64,000 bases of DNA, taken from assembly GCA_964346275.1 (NCBI GenBank), contig CAYFUR010000003.1, positions 69,819 through 133,818 on the forward strand, in the 5' to 3' direction. Below are positions 44,346 through 52,957 of the stretch, in pieces. The notes beneath the pieces are model-generated. The model was not told the origin of the DNA. It did not search any database and was given only the letters and a program-made list of their open reading frames with translations. The stretch comes from CAYFUR01 sp964346275. Its GTDB lineage: Bacteria; Sumerlaeota; Sumerlaeia; SLMS01. Position 1 is the first letter of the stretch, and each line of letters opens with the position of its first letter. Made by a program: the position numbers and the translations under genes.

Positions 44346-44897
44346 TTAATAGACGCGCGTCTTCATAAGGTCGTGGCGCAGGCGGTCAAGTTTGCTCGAC
44401 AATGTCGAGTCGATCAATTGGTCGCCGCAGAGAAACCGCAGGCCACCGATCACTTTCTCGTCCACCCGGTAATCGACCTCGAGTCGAAGGTTCATGTAGT
44501 CCGAGAGCGCTTTTTCCAGCTGGCGCTTCTGATCCTCATCCAGTTCGGCGGCACTGGTCACTTTCGCCGCGGTGATTCCCTTGTGCTTGCGATAGAGGGC
44601 GTGGAATCCCTCCAACGCCGGGAAGAACAGCTCCAGGCGCCCCCACCGCACAAGCATCCGAATGAAATTCACCAGCAGCTCATGGTAGACTCCACCGAAG
44701 ATCTTCTGGACGATGGCCTCTTTCCGCTCGCGGGGAATGTTCGGAGCTTCCATGAACGTGCGAAACCTCCGTTCACCGCGAACCAGATCCAACAATTGAG
44801 TGATCTGCACGGCGATGTCATCCAAGGCACCAGCCTTGCGCGCCGCGCCGAAAAGGGCGTCGCTGTAGGAATCGACGAGTGTAAGGTTCGCCTGCAT
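44346..44897 (-). CDS. atpH: ATP synthase delta subunit
   Basis: This 183-residue stator subunit has an N-terminal helical bundle ('DSYSDALFGAARKAGALDDIAVQI', 'FRTFMEAPNIPRERKEAIVQKIFGG') and the C-terminal 'YRVDEKVIGGLRFLCGDQLIDSTLSSKLDRLRHDL', which is characteristic of AtpH. It binds the top of F1 to the b-subunit stalk. ATG 44897 overlaps the atpF stop (TGATG); a GTG one codon earlier is also possible. Confidence 0.95.
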   Translation of the reverse strand: MQANLTLVDSYSDALFGAARKAGALDDIAVQITQLLDLVRGERRFRTFMEAPNIPRERKEAIVQKIFGGVYHELLVNFIRMLVRWGRLELFFPALEGFHALYRKHKGITAAKVTSAAELDEDQKRQLEKALSDYMNLRLEVDYRVDEKVIGGLRFLCGDQLIDSTLSSKLDRLRHDLMKTRVY

Positions 44898-45418
44898 CAC
44901 CGCTTAAGGTTCTCCACTTCCGAAATAAAGCTCCCGACGAGCTGGCGGCGCCGCTCGTCATCCAGTTCCGCCTCGAGGAGCCGCTGGGTTGCGTGGATGG
45001 TGAGGGTCACCATCTGATCCCGCAGGTCCGAGCGCGCCTTTTCGATTTCCAATTGGATATCGGAAGCAGCCTTGTTCTTCATTTCCTCGGATTGATTGCG
45101 CGCTTCTTCCACAATCTCCGCGGCGGTTTGTTTGCCTCGCTCGATTTCCTTGTTCATCATCTCGCGCGCTTCGTCCTGAATCTGGCGAAGGCGCTTTTCG
45201 TAATCGTCGATCTGCGAATCGAGCTTCGACTGTTTCTCGTCGATGCGATCGAATTCCCGCGAAACGATCTCGCGGCGTTCATCGATCAGACGAATCACCG
45301 GACCCCAGGCAAACTTGACCAGGATCCACATGACGATGAAGAAAGCAATCACGACGACCGCCACCTGAGATGCGAGCGTGCCGGCCGCCGCCGAAAGCGA
45401 AAGAATGGGCGAAATCAT
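44897..45418 (-). CDS. atpF: ATP synthase F0 b subunit
   Basis: This 173-residue peripheral-stalk subunit has one membrane span (about 12-35, LASQVAVVVIAFFIVMWILVKFAW). A long charged coiled coil follows ('DERREIVSREFDRIDEKQSKLDSQIDDYEKRLRQIQDEAREMM'). AAGGTTGG precedes the ATG. Only one b gene is present, so the stator is probably a homodimer. It is coupled to atpH by overlapping stop and start codons. Confidence 0.95.
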   Translation of the reverse strand: MISPILSLSAAAGTLASQVAVVVIAFFIVMWILVKFAWGPVIRLIDERREIVSREFDRIDEKQSKLDSQIDDYEKRLRQIQDEAREMMNKEIERGKQTAAEIVEEARNQSEEMKNKAASDIQLEIEKARSDLRDQMVTLTIHATQRLLEAELDDERRRQLVGSFISEVENLKR

Positions 45419-45526
45419 GAATCCAACCTTCTTTCCAAGGTGAGGATCAGTTCATCACGCCGAAATGAGAAGACCAGTTGCATAGATCCCTTTCCGGCGA
45501 AATGAGATGAGAAGTTTTCCCGGTTC

Positions 45527-45766
45527 TTAGCCAGTCGGAACAAGGAATACAGAAATCAGAACGTAGATCGCGAGAGCCTCGATAAACGCGGCACCAATAA
45601 TCATTGCGGTCTGAATTTTTCCGATCGCCTCGGGCTGGCGGCCCATCGCTTCCATCGCCGACGAAACGGCTTTGGCGATGCCGAAAGCAGCGCCGAAAGC
45701 GGCAAGGCCAAGGCCAAGAGGATAGGAGAAAGCAAGCACGGTAGCGGCAGTAGCTTCACCGAACAT
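45527..45766 (-). CDS. atpE: ATP synthase F0 c subunit
   Basis: This 79-residue two-helix protein forms the rotor ring. Helix 1 holds the glycine-rich GLGLAAFGAAFGIAKA, the polar loop is RQPE (43-46), and helix 2 carries the ion-binding Glu63 in FIEALAIY. Hydrophobic residues beside Glu63 and the absence of the Glu-Ser-Thr pattern of sodium-type rings indicate proton use. The start is ATG 45766, preceded by GGAGG. The TTG frame start at 45781 overlaps that ribosome-binding site and is rejected. About 110 bases of untranslated spacer lie on each side, unlike the tight rest of the operon. Confidence 0.96.
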   Translation of the reverse strand: MFGEATAATVLAFSYPLGLGLAAFGAAFGIAKAVSSAMEAMGRQPEAIGKIQTAMIIGAAFIEALAIYVLISVFLVPTG

Positions 45767-45818
45767 GAAAAATGCCTCCAAGGAATTTGAGGGCGCCTGT
45801 TGCGTCCCTGGTATATTG

Positions 45819-45850
45819 AAAACCGCCCGTTAAAGGACGAAGCGGCTTTT
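45819..45850 (-). promoter_or_regulatory. Intercistronic hairpin between atpB and atpE
   Basis: AAAACCGC (45819-45826) pairs with GCGGCTTTT (45842-45850) with one bulged base over a 15-base loop. On the transcribed minus strand it ends in TTTT and lies about 50 bases upstream of the atpE start. It could be an attenuator or processing/stability hairpin that lets atpE mRNA accumulate above atpB, as c subunits are needed in 8-15 copies. Confidence 0.35.
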
Positions 45851-45890
45851 ACCCAACAGTCAGTGGAATGCGCCCTAAAGGCGATTCCGA

Positions 45891-47084
45891 TCAGGCCGGC
45901 GTCGCAGTCTGCGCCGAGCCAACGTGGTGGTACTCTGAAATGACCTCTTCTTCATCATCGTGGTGCTCGTGATCGTGGGGCAGCACGAGGGAGATGTAAA
46001 TCGTCGAGAGAAGCGCGAAGACCAGCGCCTGGATCGTCGACAGCAAAATCCCGAGAAAATAGAAAGGAATCGTCAGGGGAAAGCCGATATAGTTCGCAAG
46101 CGGCTCGGAAATCGCACCCATGAGCGCAATCCCCATTCCGAGGAACGCTCCCAGCAGGATGTCTTTGCCGAGAATGTTGCCGAAAAGACGCAAGGCAAGG
46201 GAAAGGGGTTTGGCGATGAAGTCGGAGATAATCTCGAGAATCAGAAAAAGCGGCGAAAGGATCCAACCGACAACATCTCTCGGGCTTCCCATAAGGTGGT
46301 GTATGTAGGTGAGCGGGCCGAGTTTGATCCAGGCGGTTCCCTGCGTTACCAGGAAAGTGCAAAGCGCCAGGCTGAAAGTAATCAGTACCGACGAGGTGGG
46401 TGCCCTCAGCAGGGGCACGAGGCCCATCAGGTTGCCCGTCAGAATCAAACAAAACAGCGTGCCGATGAAAGGCATATAGCGCCGGCCGTTCTCTTCGCCG
46501 AGCAGGCCTTTGCAAAAGCTGTCAAAGCTGCCGACAATATATTCGATGAAAACCTGGCCACGGGAAGGATACCGAAGCGCCCTTTTCCGGTCGCGGCGCA
46601 TGCTGGCCGTCGCCAGCCAGAAGATGAGAATCAGAACAATGCCAGACAAGCCCAGATAAACATGGTTTTCCCAGGGACCATAGCCGATCAATGGCATTTT
46701 CTCTTTGAGCGTTCCCGCGTGCAAAACCTGGGCGGCGGTGGGCTGTTCGCCCTCAACCTCGACCCACTCCTGGGTTTCTTCATCCCACTCCACCCATTTT
46801 TCAACCACAGAGGGCTTTGCGTCGCCGGGGTGTTTTTCGACATATTCTTTCGCGAGCTTCTTTTGCTCGAGCTTATACCAAATCTGGATCAGGTGCGGCG
46901 GTTCGGGTGGGTGCTCGATATAGCGCCCGAGCTCCGGACCATGGCCTGCTCCATAATCCGCCTCGCCGGTGTGCTCGCCGTGACCCGCTGCCGCCACTCC
47001 CTCTGAGTGCGCATCCAGAGCGGAGCCGCCGTCTTCGGTCCGAGCCAGTGTTTCCTGATGTTGTTCCGTCGTTGCCTTAGCCAT
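45891..47084 (-). CDS. atpB: ATP synthase F0 a subunit with long N- and C-terminal extensions
   Basis: This protein has 397 residues where about 240-290 is usual. The core spans run from about 143 to 367, and the essential half-channel arginine is Arg299 in LSLALRLFGNILG. A hydrophilic extension of about 135 residues precedes the first span. It is rich in His and Glu at its start, then 'HPPEPPHLIQIWYKLEQKKLAKEYVEKHPGD' and 'WVEWDEETQEWVEVEGE'. The tail after the last span is His/Asp/Glu-rich (HDHEHHDDEEE, 370-380). The start overlaps the atpI-like stop by eight bases. Core assignment is certain; the role of the extensions is unknown. Confidence 0.95.
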   Translation of the reverse strand: MAKATTEQHQETLARTEDGGSALDAHSEGVAAAGHGEHTGEADYGAGHGPELGRYIEHPPEPPHLIQIWYKLEQKKLAKEYVEKHPGDAKPSVVEKWVEWDEETQEWVEVEGEQPTAAQVLHAGTLKEKMPLIGYGPWENHVYLGLSGIVLILIFWLATASMRRDRKRALRYPSRGQVFIEYIVGSFDSFCKGLLGEENGRRYMPFIGTLFCLILTGNLMGLVPLLRAPTSSVLITFSLALCTFLVTQGTAWIKLGPLTYIHHLMGSPRDVVGWILSPLFLILEIISDFIAKPLSLALRLFGNILGKDILLGAFLGMGIALMGAISEPLANYIGFPLTIPFYFLGILLSTIQALVFALLSTIYISLVLPHDHEHHDDEEEVISEYHHVGSAQTATPA

Positions 47085-47508
47085 TCGCCTCTGGTTTCGC
47101 CGGTGTCAGGACGCGCGCCGCGGAGGCGGAGCGTCCAGTATATTTCTGCCACTCCATATAGAGGAAGAGGCAGATGAAAAATGTGTTCAAAGCCAAAAGG
47201 AAGGAGGTCGCCTCAATCCCGAAGTGCATCGCGTAGATCAGCAGGAAGACCAGGAGCAAAGGCTTGAGCGTAACTCCCACCAGGAGATCAATACCTTTTC
47301 GATCTCCCGTGACTCCCTGGAGAATCTTCGCCAAAGCGATCCAGTTCAGAAGGGCCAGAGCAGCCATCAATCCATAGCGGAGCGACCAGAGCAGATCGAT
47401 GGGAGCAGTGCCTGCTGTGATGACAGCGCTTGCCACAGCCGTCACAACGAAGACGTGCGCCAGGTCACTCCTGTCCAGTCCGCTCTTTTGGATCGTCTGA
47501 GGCGCCAA
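47077..47508 (-). CDS. atpI: ATP synthase subunit I (AtpI-like) membrane protein
   Basis: This 143-residue protein has four predicted spans ('LAHVFVVTAVASAVITAG', 'LLWSLRYGLMAALALLNWIALAK', 'DLLVGVTLKPLLLVFLLIYAMHF', 'SFLLALNTFFICLFLYMEWQKY'). Size and position directly before atpB match the AtpI/subunit I proteins, which help assemble the c-ring. The start is TTG 47508 with AAGGG upstream; no ATG is available near it. Sequence similarity to well-known AtpI is loose, so the call rests mainly on topology and position. Confidence 0.78.
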   Translation of the reverse strand: MAPQTIQKSGLDRSDLAHVFVVTAVASAVITAGTAPIDLLWSLRYGLMAALALLNWIALAKILQGVTGDRKGIDLLVGVTLKPLLLVFLLIYAMHFGIEATSFLLALNTFFICLFLYMEWQKYTGRSASAARVLTPAKPEANG

Positions 47509-47516
47509 AAGGGCCC

Positions 47517-47756
47517 TTACCTTTGAATTTGGTTGAGTCGTTTGATCAGCGAGACGGCCTCCCGGATTCCTGCAACAAGACCGAGAACAAGCCCGACAAA
47601 CAAGATCCAGGGCAACTCCAGCTTGTCAGCCAAATATTTGCCAATCAAACCGCCTACCAGGGGAAAGACGATCATGACCAAAGGAATCGAGATCGCGACG
47701 CCTTCCGCTCGCAGTGAGCGCCCCCAATTCTTCCACCGATCCTCGTCATCCGACAC
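47517..47756 (-). CDS. atpZ: AtpZ/AtpI-family small membrane protein of the ATP synthase operon
   Basis: This 79-residue protein has two spans and the family pattern 'AEGVAISIPLVMIVFPLVGGLIGKYLADKL', then 'LPWILFVGLVLGLVAGIREAVSLIK'. AtpZ proteins precede subunit I in many operons; in alkaliphilic Bacillus AtpZ and AtpI have been linked to Mg/Ca uptake, and elsewhere to c-ring assembly. The start is GTG 47756 with AAGAGG upstream. It is the first gene of the operon, so the promoter should lie within 47757-48017. Confidence 0.88.
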   Translation of the reverse strand: MSDDEDRWKNWGRSLRAEGVAISIPLVMIVFPLVGGLIGKYLADKLELPWILFVGLVLGLVAGIREAVSLIKRLNQIQR

Positions 47757-48017
47757 GGCGCGGTTGGCCTCTTAGCTGAGTGAGCAAAGCTTGCGGCCCT
47801 GAATCTTACCAGGGTGCTCATCAAACGCCCGCGGGAAATAGGAGGTCTAACCCACCTGGCACAAGAGAAAAAACACCGACTTTGTGATTTTTTTCTCAAA
47901 CTTGCCGATCAACTCACTGAACATTCACACTTCTCCTTGTGCGCAAACGCCGCTCTCCGTATCACTCCCCCGCTCCGCGCGAGGCAATCGCGCGACTCTC
48001 CCTGAATTTGAGCCTCC

Positions 48018-50015
48018 ATGTTTGATGTCCAGAATCTCAGCCTCGCCTTTGGCGGCCGGCCCATCCTTCACCGCGCCTCTTTCAAAGTGGAAGACGGCGA
48101 GCGCGCCGCGATCATCGGCGCCAATGGAACGGGCAAATCCACGCTGCTGCGTCTTATCGCGGGAATCATTACTCCCGACGAAGGCACCGTCTCGGTCCCG
48201 AAAAACACGGAAGTTGGCTATCTCCCCCAGGAAATCACGCTGGAAAGCGATCACAGTGTCATCGGCGAATGCCGCCAGGTTTACGCCGACCTCCTGGAAC
48301 ACGAAGAGGAGATGCGCCGCCTGGAAGAGCAAATGAGCCATGTCGATCACGACTCGCCCAAATTCCAGAGCATCGCCGAGCGCTACGAGTACTTGCTGCA
48401 TGAAACCCAGCGGCGCGACCTCTATTCCATGGACGCGACGATCAAAAAGGTGCTCGGGGGGCTGGGATTTCAAACCAAGGACTACGAGCGCCCATGTAAC
48501 GAGTTCTCCGGCGGATGGCAGATGCGCATCGCCCTGGCCAAGATCCTCCTTCAGAATCCCGATGTCATCCTCCTCGACGAGCCGACCAACCATCTTGATA
48601 TCGAATCCATCGAGTGGCTTGCCCAGTGGATCCAGGGCCACAATGGCTCGGTGCTCATGGTCAGCCACGAACGCTCTTTCATGGACGCCCTGGCCAAGAA
48701 AGTGGTCGAGATTGACCGCGGCGAAGTTGTTGTTTACCGGGGCAACTTTTCGCAAGCGGTGGAAAAGCGGGCGGAACGCCGGGACATCCAACAGCGGACC
48801 TACGAAAACCAGCAGCAGCAAATCGCTCATATCCAGAAGTTCGTCGACCGATTTCGCTACCAGGCATCCAAGGCCGCGCTCGTCCAATCGCGGGTCAAGC
48901 AGCTTGAAAAAATCGAGCAAGTGCAGGCTCCCACGCCGGACCAGGGCACCATCAAGTTCCAATTCCCCTCGGCGCCGCGCAGCGCGAAAGAGGTGATCAC
49001 GGCGGAGGGTGTTTCCAAGGCGTATGGAAGCCTGACGGTTCTCGATCGCGTCGATTTCACGCTTTACCGGGGTGAGAAAGTCGCCCTCGTCGGCGTCAAC
49101 GGCGCGGGCAAGACGACACTCATGCGGATTCTGGCGGGGCGCGACGGCGACTACCGCGGAAAATGCGAGTATGGGTCAAACGTCGATGCATCCTATTTTG
49201 CCCAGTATGACAAGGAGGACCTCCATCCCGACAATACCGTGCTTGGCGAATTTCACGCGACGGTGCCCCTCTCCGTTTCCGATAAGGCCCGGCATATCCT
49301 CGGCGCGTTTCTTTTCAGCGGCGACGACGTGCAGAAGAAGATCCACATGCTTTCCGGTGGCGAGCGCACGCGCCTGCGCCTGGCCAAGATGCTCTGCGGC
49401 AAGGCCAACCTCCTTCTTCTCGACGAGCCGACCAACCACCTGGACATCGGATCGCGGCTCACCCTGGAAGAAGCGCTGCGCCAATACGACGGCGCGGTGG
49501 TCCTCGTTTCCCACGATCGCTACTTCCTCGACAACGTGGTCACTCGCATTGTGGAAGTCTCCGATGGCGGCCTGAAGAACTATCCCGGCAACTATTCCGA
49601 TTACCTCTCTCTGAAGGAACTGCACGAAAACGGCGGGGGGGGAAATGGCGCCGCGCAACCGGCGGTGTCCAAAAAAGTGGACTCCAAGCGCCTTGCGGAA
49701 CAAATTGCAGCAACGCCAAAGAAGGAGTCCTCTTCGGAACGGCGTGATCGCCAGCAGCGCGAGCGCCAGGCGAAAAACCGCCTGCGAAAAATCGAGCGCG
49801 AGGTGGAAGAGCACGAAGACATGATTTACCAGCTCGAAGAAGCCATCCGGCAGATCGAGAACGAAATGGCACAGCCGGAAGCCTCCACCAATCCACAGCG
49901 TCTCCAGGAATTGTCCGCCAAGCTGGAAAAGGTTCAGTCAAAGAAAGAAGAGGTGGAGGGCAATTGGCTCTCGCTCCAGGAAGAAGCGGAAGAACTGGAA
50001 TCCCTTCTGGAATAG
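48018..50015 (+). CDS. ABC-F family ATPase (Uup-like, ribosome-associated)
   Basis: This 665-residue soluble protein has two ABC cassettes. The first has Walker A GANGTGKST and signature FSGGWQMR, and the second GVNGAGKTT and LSGGERTR. They are joined by a helical linker ('EKRAERRDIQQRTYENQQQQIAHIQKFVDRFRYQASKAA'). Both carry the catalytic DEPTNHLDI. A C-terminal coiled coil (about 560-660) is typical of Uup. ABC-F proteins act on the ribosome in translation rescue or ribosome assembly. The gene is divergent from the atp operon and ends at a good terminator. Confidence 0.94.
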   Translation: MFDVQNLSLAFGGRPILHRASFKVEDGERAAIIGANGTGKSTLLRLIAGIITPDEGTVSVPKNTEVGYLPQEITLESDHSVIGECRQVYADLLEHEEEMRRLEEQMSHVDHDSPKFQSIAERYEYLLHETQRRDLYSMDATIKKVLGGLGFQTKDYERPCNEFSGGWQMRIALAKILLQNPDVILLDEPTNHLDIESIEWLAQWIQGHNGSVLMVSHERSFMDALAKKVVEIDRGEVVVYRGNFSQAVEKRAERRDIQQRTYENQQQQIAHIQKFVDRFRYQASKAALVQSRVKQLEKIEQVQAPTPDQGTIKFQFPSAPRSAKEVITAEGVSKAYGSLTVLDRVDFTLYRGEKVALVGVNGAGKTTLMRILAGRDGDYRGKCEYGSNVDASYFAQYDKEDLHPDNTVLGEFHATVPLSVSDKARHILGAFLFSGDDVQKKIHMLSGGERTRLRLAKMLCGKANLLLLDEPTNHLDIGSRLTLEEALRQYDGAVVLVSHDRYFLDNVVTRIVEVSDGGLKNYPGNYSDYLSLKELHENGGGGNGAAQPAVSKKVDSKRLAEQIAATPKKESSSERRDRQQRERQAKNRLRKIEREVEEHEDMIYQLEEAIRQIENEMAQPEASTNPQRLQELSAKLEKVQSKKEEVEGNWLSLQEEAEELESLLE

Positions 50016-50063
50016 CCTGCCCGCCGGGATTGCCGCGCGACAAGCTCTCGTGGATTGCCTGTG

Positions 50064-50089
50064 AGGCCCTGCCCGGTGGCGGGGCTTTT
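50064..50089 (+). terminator. Intrinsic terminator after the ABC-F gene
   Basis: GCCCTGCC (50066-50073) pairs with GGCGGGGC (50078-50085), with one G-T wobble, over a CGGT loop. TTTT follows immediately. It lies about 50 bases past the ABC-F stop. Confidence 0.8.
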
Positions 50090-50253
50090 CCTTTGGCTGA
50101 ATCCCGAGGGGGCATCCATTCCAGCGGAAAAAATCTCATAAGAGCGGGACATTTCTTTCATAGAGAAAAAGGCTTTTCTTCTTTTCGCCGAAAAACATTG
50201 CCTTTCCCGGGGCGAGCGGATAGGCGACTATGTTTTCTGAATTTGTGTTCTTT
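50090..50253. other. Spacer between ABC-F terminator and kinase promoter
   Basis: The 317-base gap between genes (50016-50332) holds the terminator just listed and the promoter at 50254. The stretch between them is rich in T and C tracts. I see no gene or further structure in it. Confidence 0.5.
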
Positions 50254-50282
50254 TTGACAGGCGGCCAAAAGCGTCCTATCCT
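50254..50282 (+). promoter_or_regulatory. Sigma-70-type promoter of the zinc-ribbon kinase gene
   Basis: A perfect -35 TTGACA (50254-50259) is followed 17 bases later by TATCCT (50277-50282), four of six matches to the -10 consensus. The distance to the ATG at 50333 leaves a short leader with GGAG seven bases before the start. Confidence 0.65.
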
Positions 50283-50332
50283 TGCGCACAAAACGGACAG
50301 CCATCCTCGATCATTGCCCCCCGGAGACGTCT

Positions 50333-52957
50333 ATGGACGCGCCTCGAAGCTGCGACAAATGCGGAGAGAAGATTGCTCCCGCTTCCACACCCGGAAATCA
50401 GACTCGGCTTTGCGCCCTATGTGGCGCCCAGATTATCGACGCCCCGGAAGAGCGGGCCAGCGAGCTGGTCGATCAGGAAACCATGCCGCTGGCAGCGCAG
50501 AGCATGTCCGAGGAGAAGACTGTTCATCTGCAATCGCGGGAAGAAGATTCCTATGGCCCCCCGGTGAATGAAGCCGAGACACGAGTTCTCGGAGAAGCTT
50601 CCGATTCTGTGCCGAACGAGGCGCCCACCGCTCCGCCCCAACAGAGCCAGGGGGCCATTCCTGGTGAATCACGAGAACCGATTCCCACGGTTTCAACGCC
50701 TCATTCTTCCGCTGCGCAGGAGGATGAGGACGAACTCGACGAGACAGACCTGACGGGCCGTCATATCGCCGGATACGTCATTATCCGGAAGTTGGGGGCG
50801 GGGGGCATGGGCGCCGTCTATCTGGCCCGCCAGGTGTCGCTGGATCGCGAGGTCGCTGTCAAGGTTCTGCCGGGGAGGTTTTCAAAAGATCCCGCCTTCG
50901 TCGCGCGATTTACCCGTGAAGCCCTCACCGCCGCGCAGCTGAACCACCACAACATTGTCCAGGTCTTCGACGTCGGCCGGGTCGGAAAAACGCACTTCAT
51001 TGTCATGGAGTATGTTGTCGGCGAAGACCTCGGGAAAATGATCAAGCGTGATGGGCGCATGGCCTACGAGGACGCTGCGGGCTACGTTCTTCAGGCGGCT
51101 CGCGGCCTCGCCTATGCCCACCGCCGGGGCATCATCCACCGCGATATCAAGCCGGACAACCTGATGCTCAACGAGCATGGCGTTGTGAAAATTGCGGACA
51201 TGGGCCTTGCCAAGCGCCGCGGCGGGCCCGTGGAACGTGCCGGGTTGGACCATGGCGGAGAGGATGAACTCCGCAAAGCAGCCATGGGCGACCTGACAGG
51301 CGCCTCCGCCGCCATGGGCACGCCCTCCTATATGGCGCCAGAACAGGGGCGCGACGCTGGAATGGTCGACCACCGCGCCGATCAGTATTCCCTTGGCTGC
51401 ACGCTTTATTACCTTGTCGCGGGCAAAGCGCCGTTCACCGGACGCACCTCCTTTGAAATCATTTCCAAGCATCTTTCCCAGCCACTCGAGCCGATCGAGA
51501 CGCACGTCAAGAATGTCCCGAAAGACCTGAGCCTGATCATCGAGAAAATGCTCTCGAAAGATGCCGGCGATCGTTTCCAGAAGATGCTCGACGTGGTCAG
51601 CACCCTGGAATCCTACCTCGGAATTGATTCAGCGAAAGGGCCCTACACCCCGAGAGAGCATCATGTCGCTCTTCTCGAGAAAGAACAAAAGGACTATTAT
51701 TCCGCCCCGGGCATCAAACTCCGGCGCTATACACGCATCGGATTCGTTGCGCTGGCGGTCCTCGGATTTATCGCGTCAGTGGTTCTGCAGAGTTATTTTC
51801 TCGCCGCGGCTTTTCTCGGTCTTCTCGTCCTGACGCCGCTCTTCAGCTTTGTCATCAATGGCATCGCCACAAAGGACTTCCTCTTCCGCCGCGTACGCTC
51901 CGTTTTCTTCGGGATGACCCTGAAAGGGTGGGCGATCACCGCAATCGGAACGCTGCTGGGCCTCGGAGTGCTCTATACGCTGGGACTTCTCGGCCCCTGG
52001 ATCGTGGTTTCCGTGCTGGCCTTCGCGCTGGCGCTGGGCTACCAGCTCGTGGTTCAGAGCAAGCTCCGCGAGCAGCGCCGCAAGCCCATCCGAAACGTCC
52101 AGGACATGCTTAAAATCCTGCGCGTCCGCGGCGTATCCGAAGAATCCATCCAGGACTTTGTTTGCCGGTTCAGCGGAGAGCGCTGGGAAGAGTTTTTCGA
52201 AGAGTTGTTTGGCTATGAGGACATGATCCTCCAGCGTGGCCGCTGGGCGAAACGCGAAAAGATCCAGCCGCGAAAACGCCATGCTGTCTGGCGCGACCCT
52301 CTTTTCCGGTGGCTCGACGACATCGAGGACGCGCGCCGCAGAAAAAAGGAGGAAAAGACCCTCGCCCAGGCGGAAAAAGAACGACTCCAGGCAAGCGGCG
52401 CTTCCGAAGAAGAAGCAGAAAAGGAAGCGAAGGAACTCGCGCATAATGCCTTCGACGAAGGACTGTTGGGTGACACCCAGATGCTCGGGGCAGGGCCCAG
52501 CGCCGAAGAGCAGGAAGCGGCCGCCAGCGAGCTTCGTTCCTCTAAGAGCGGGCTTCTTTCCGGAGTGTTTAAATGGGGCTTCCGGGGCATCCGCATGGCT
52601 GCCGGCCTGTTCCTGGTCGGGGCCTTTGCAATCAATGCCGCGAACACGGTCGGGATTTCAATCCCGGGAAACTTCGTCAATGTGCTGCAGAATCATTATT
52701 ATCCCTATGGAATGGGTGGCTCCATCGTCGGCGGCGCCGCCGGCCTTTTGCTTTTACTCTCCGTTTTTTCGAAACGCATTATCGCTCCAGCCCTTCTGCT
52801 GCTCGGTGCCCTGGCCTGCGTCGCCTATCTGTATATCACTCCCATGACCCCGCGCCCGGCCTTCTACGAGTATCTGCTTTATTGGGGTTCCATGGCGGCC
52901 ACGGCGGCAAGCTTCGCCCTGATGATCTTGCTCAAGTTGGCGACGGGAAAATTCTAA
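50333..52957 (+). CDS. Zinc-ribbon Ser/Thr protein kinase with multiple membrane spans
   Basis: The protein has 874 residues. An N-terminal ribbon has Cys7xxCys10 and Cys27xxCys30, followed by an acidic, proline-rich linker. The Hanks-type kinase starts at about 150, with glycine loop LGAGGMGAVYLA, Lys176 (EVAVKVL) and catalytic HRDIKPDN with Asp271. The metal motif is DMG where DFG is usual, followed by GTPSYMAPEQ. After the kinase come two hairpins of spans, a long charged helical region (about 590-735) and four more C-terminal spans. This zinc-ribbon and kinase layout recalls planctomycete kinases. The beta-lactamase-like gene overlaps its stop by one base, so the two are coupled. Its signal and targets are unknown. 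Confidence 0.9.
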   Translation: MDAPRSCDKCGEKIAPASTPGNQTRLCALCGAQIIDAPEERASELVDQETMPLAAQSMSEEKTVHLQSREEDSYGPPVNEAETRVLGEASDSVPNEAPTAPPQQSQGAIPGESREPIPTVSTPHSSAAQEDEDELDETDLTGRHIAGYVIIRKLGAGGMGAVYLARQVSLDREVAVKVLPGRFSKDPAFVARFTREALTAAQLNHHNIVQVFDVGRVGKTHFIVMEYVVGEDLGKMIKRDGRMAYEDAAGYVLQAARGLAYAHRRGIIHRDIKPDNLMLNEHGVVKIADMGLAKRRGGPVERAGLDHGGEDELRKAAMGDLTGASAAMGTPSYMAPEQGRDAGMVDHRADQYSLGCTLYYLVAGKAPFTGRTSFEIISKHLSQPLEPIETHVKNVPKDLSLIIEKMLSKDAGDRFQKMLDVVSTLESYLGIDSAKGPYTPREHHVALLEKEQKDYYSAPGIKLRRYTRIGFVALAVLGFIASVVLQSYFLAAAFLGLLVLTPLFSFVINGIATKDFLFRRVRSVFFGMTLKGWAITAIGTLLGLGVLYTLGLLGPWIVVSVLAFALALGYQLVVQSKLREQRRKPIRNVQDMLKILRVRGVSEESIQDFVCRFSGERWEEFFEELFGYEDMILQRGRWAKREKIQPRKRHAVWRDPLFRWLDDIEDARRRKKEEKTLAQAEKERLQASGASEEEAEKEAKELAHNAFDEGLLGDTQMLGAGPSAEEQEAAASELRSSKSGLLSGVFKWGFRGIRMAAGLFLVGAFAINAANTVGISIPGNFVNVLQNHYYPYGMGGSIVGGAAGLLLLLSVFSKRIIAPALLLLGALACVAYLYITPMTPRPAFYEYLLYWGSMAATAASFALMILLKLATGKF

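Noticed and set aside
47814..48005. 63-codon frame with a nearby AGGAGG-like site before the ABC-F gene
   Set aside because: The AGGAGG lies inside the frame, after its GTG start, and the product has no recognisable features. The region more likely holds the divergent promoters of the atp operon and the ABC-F gene.
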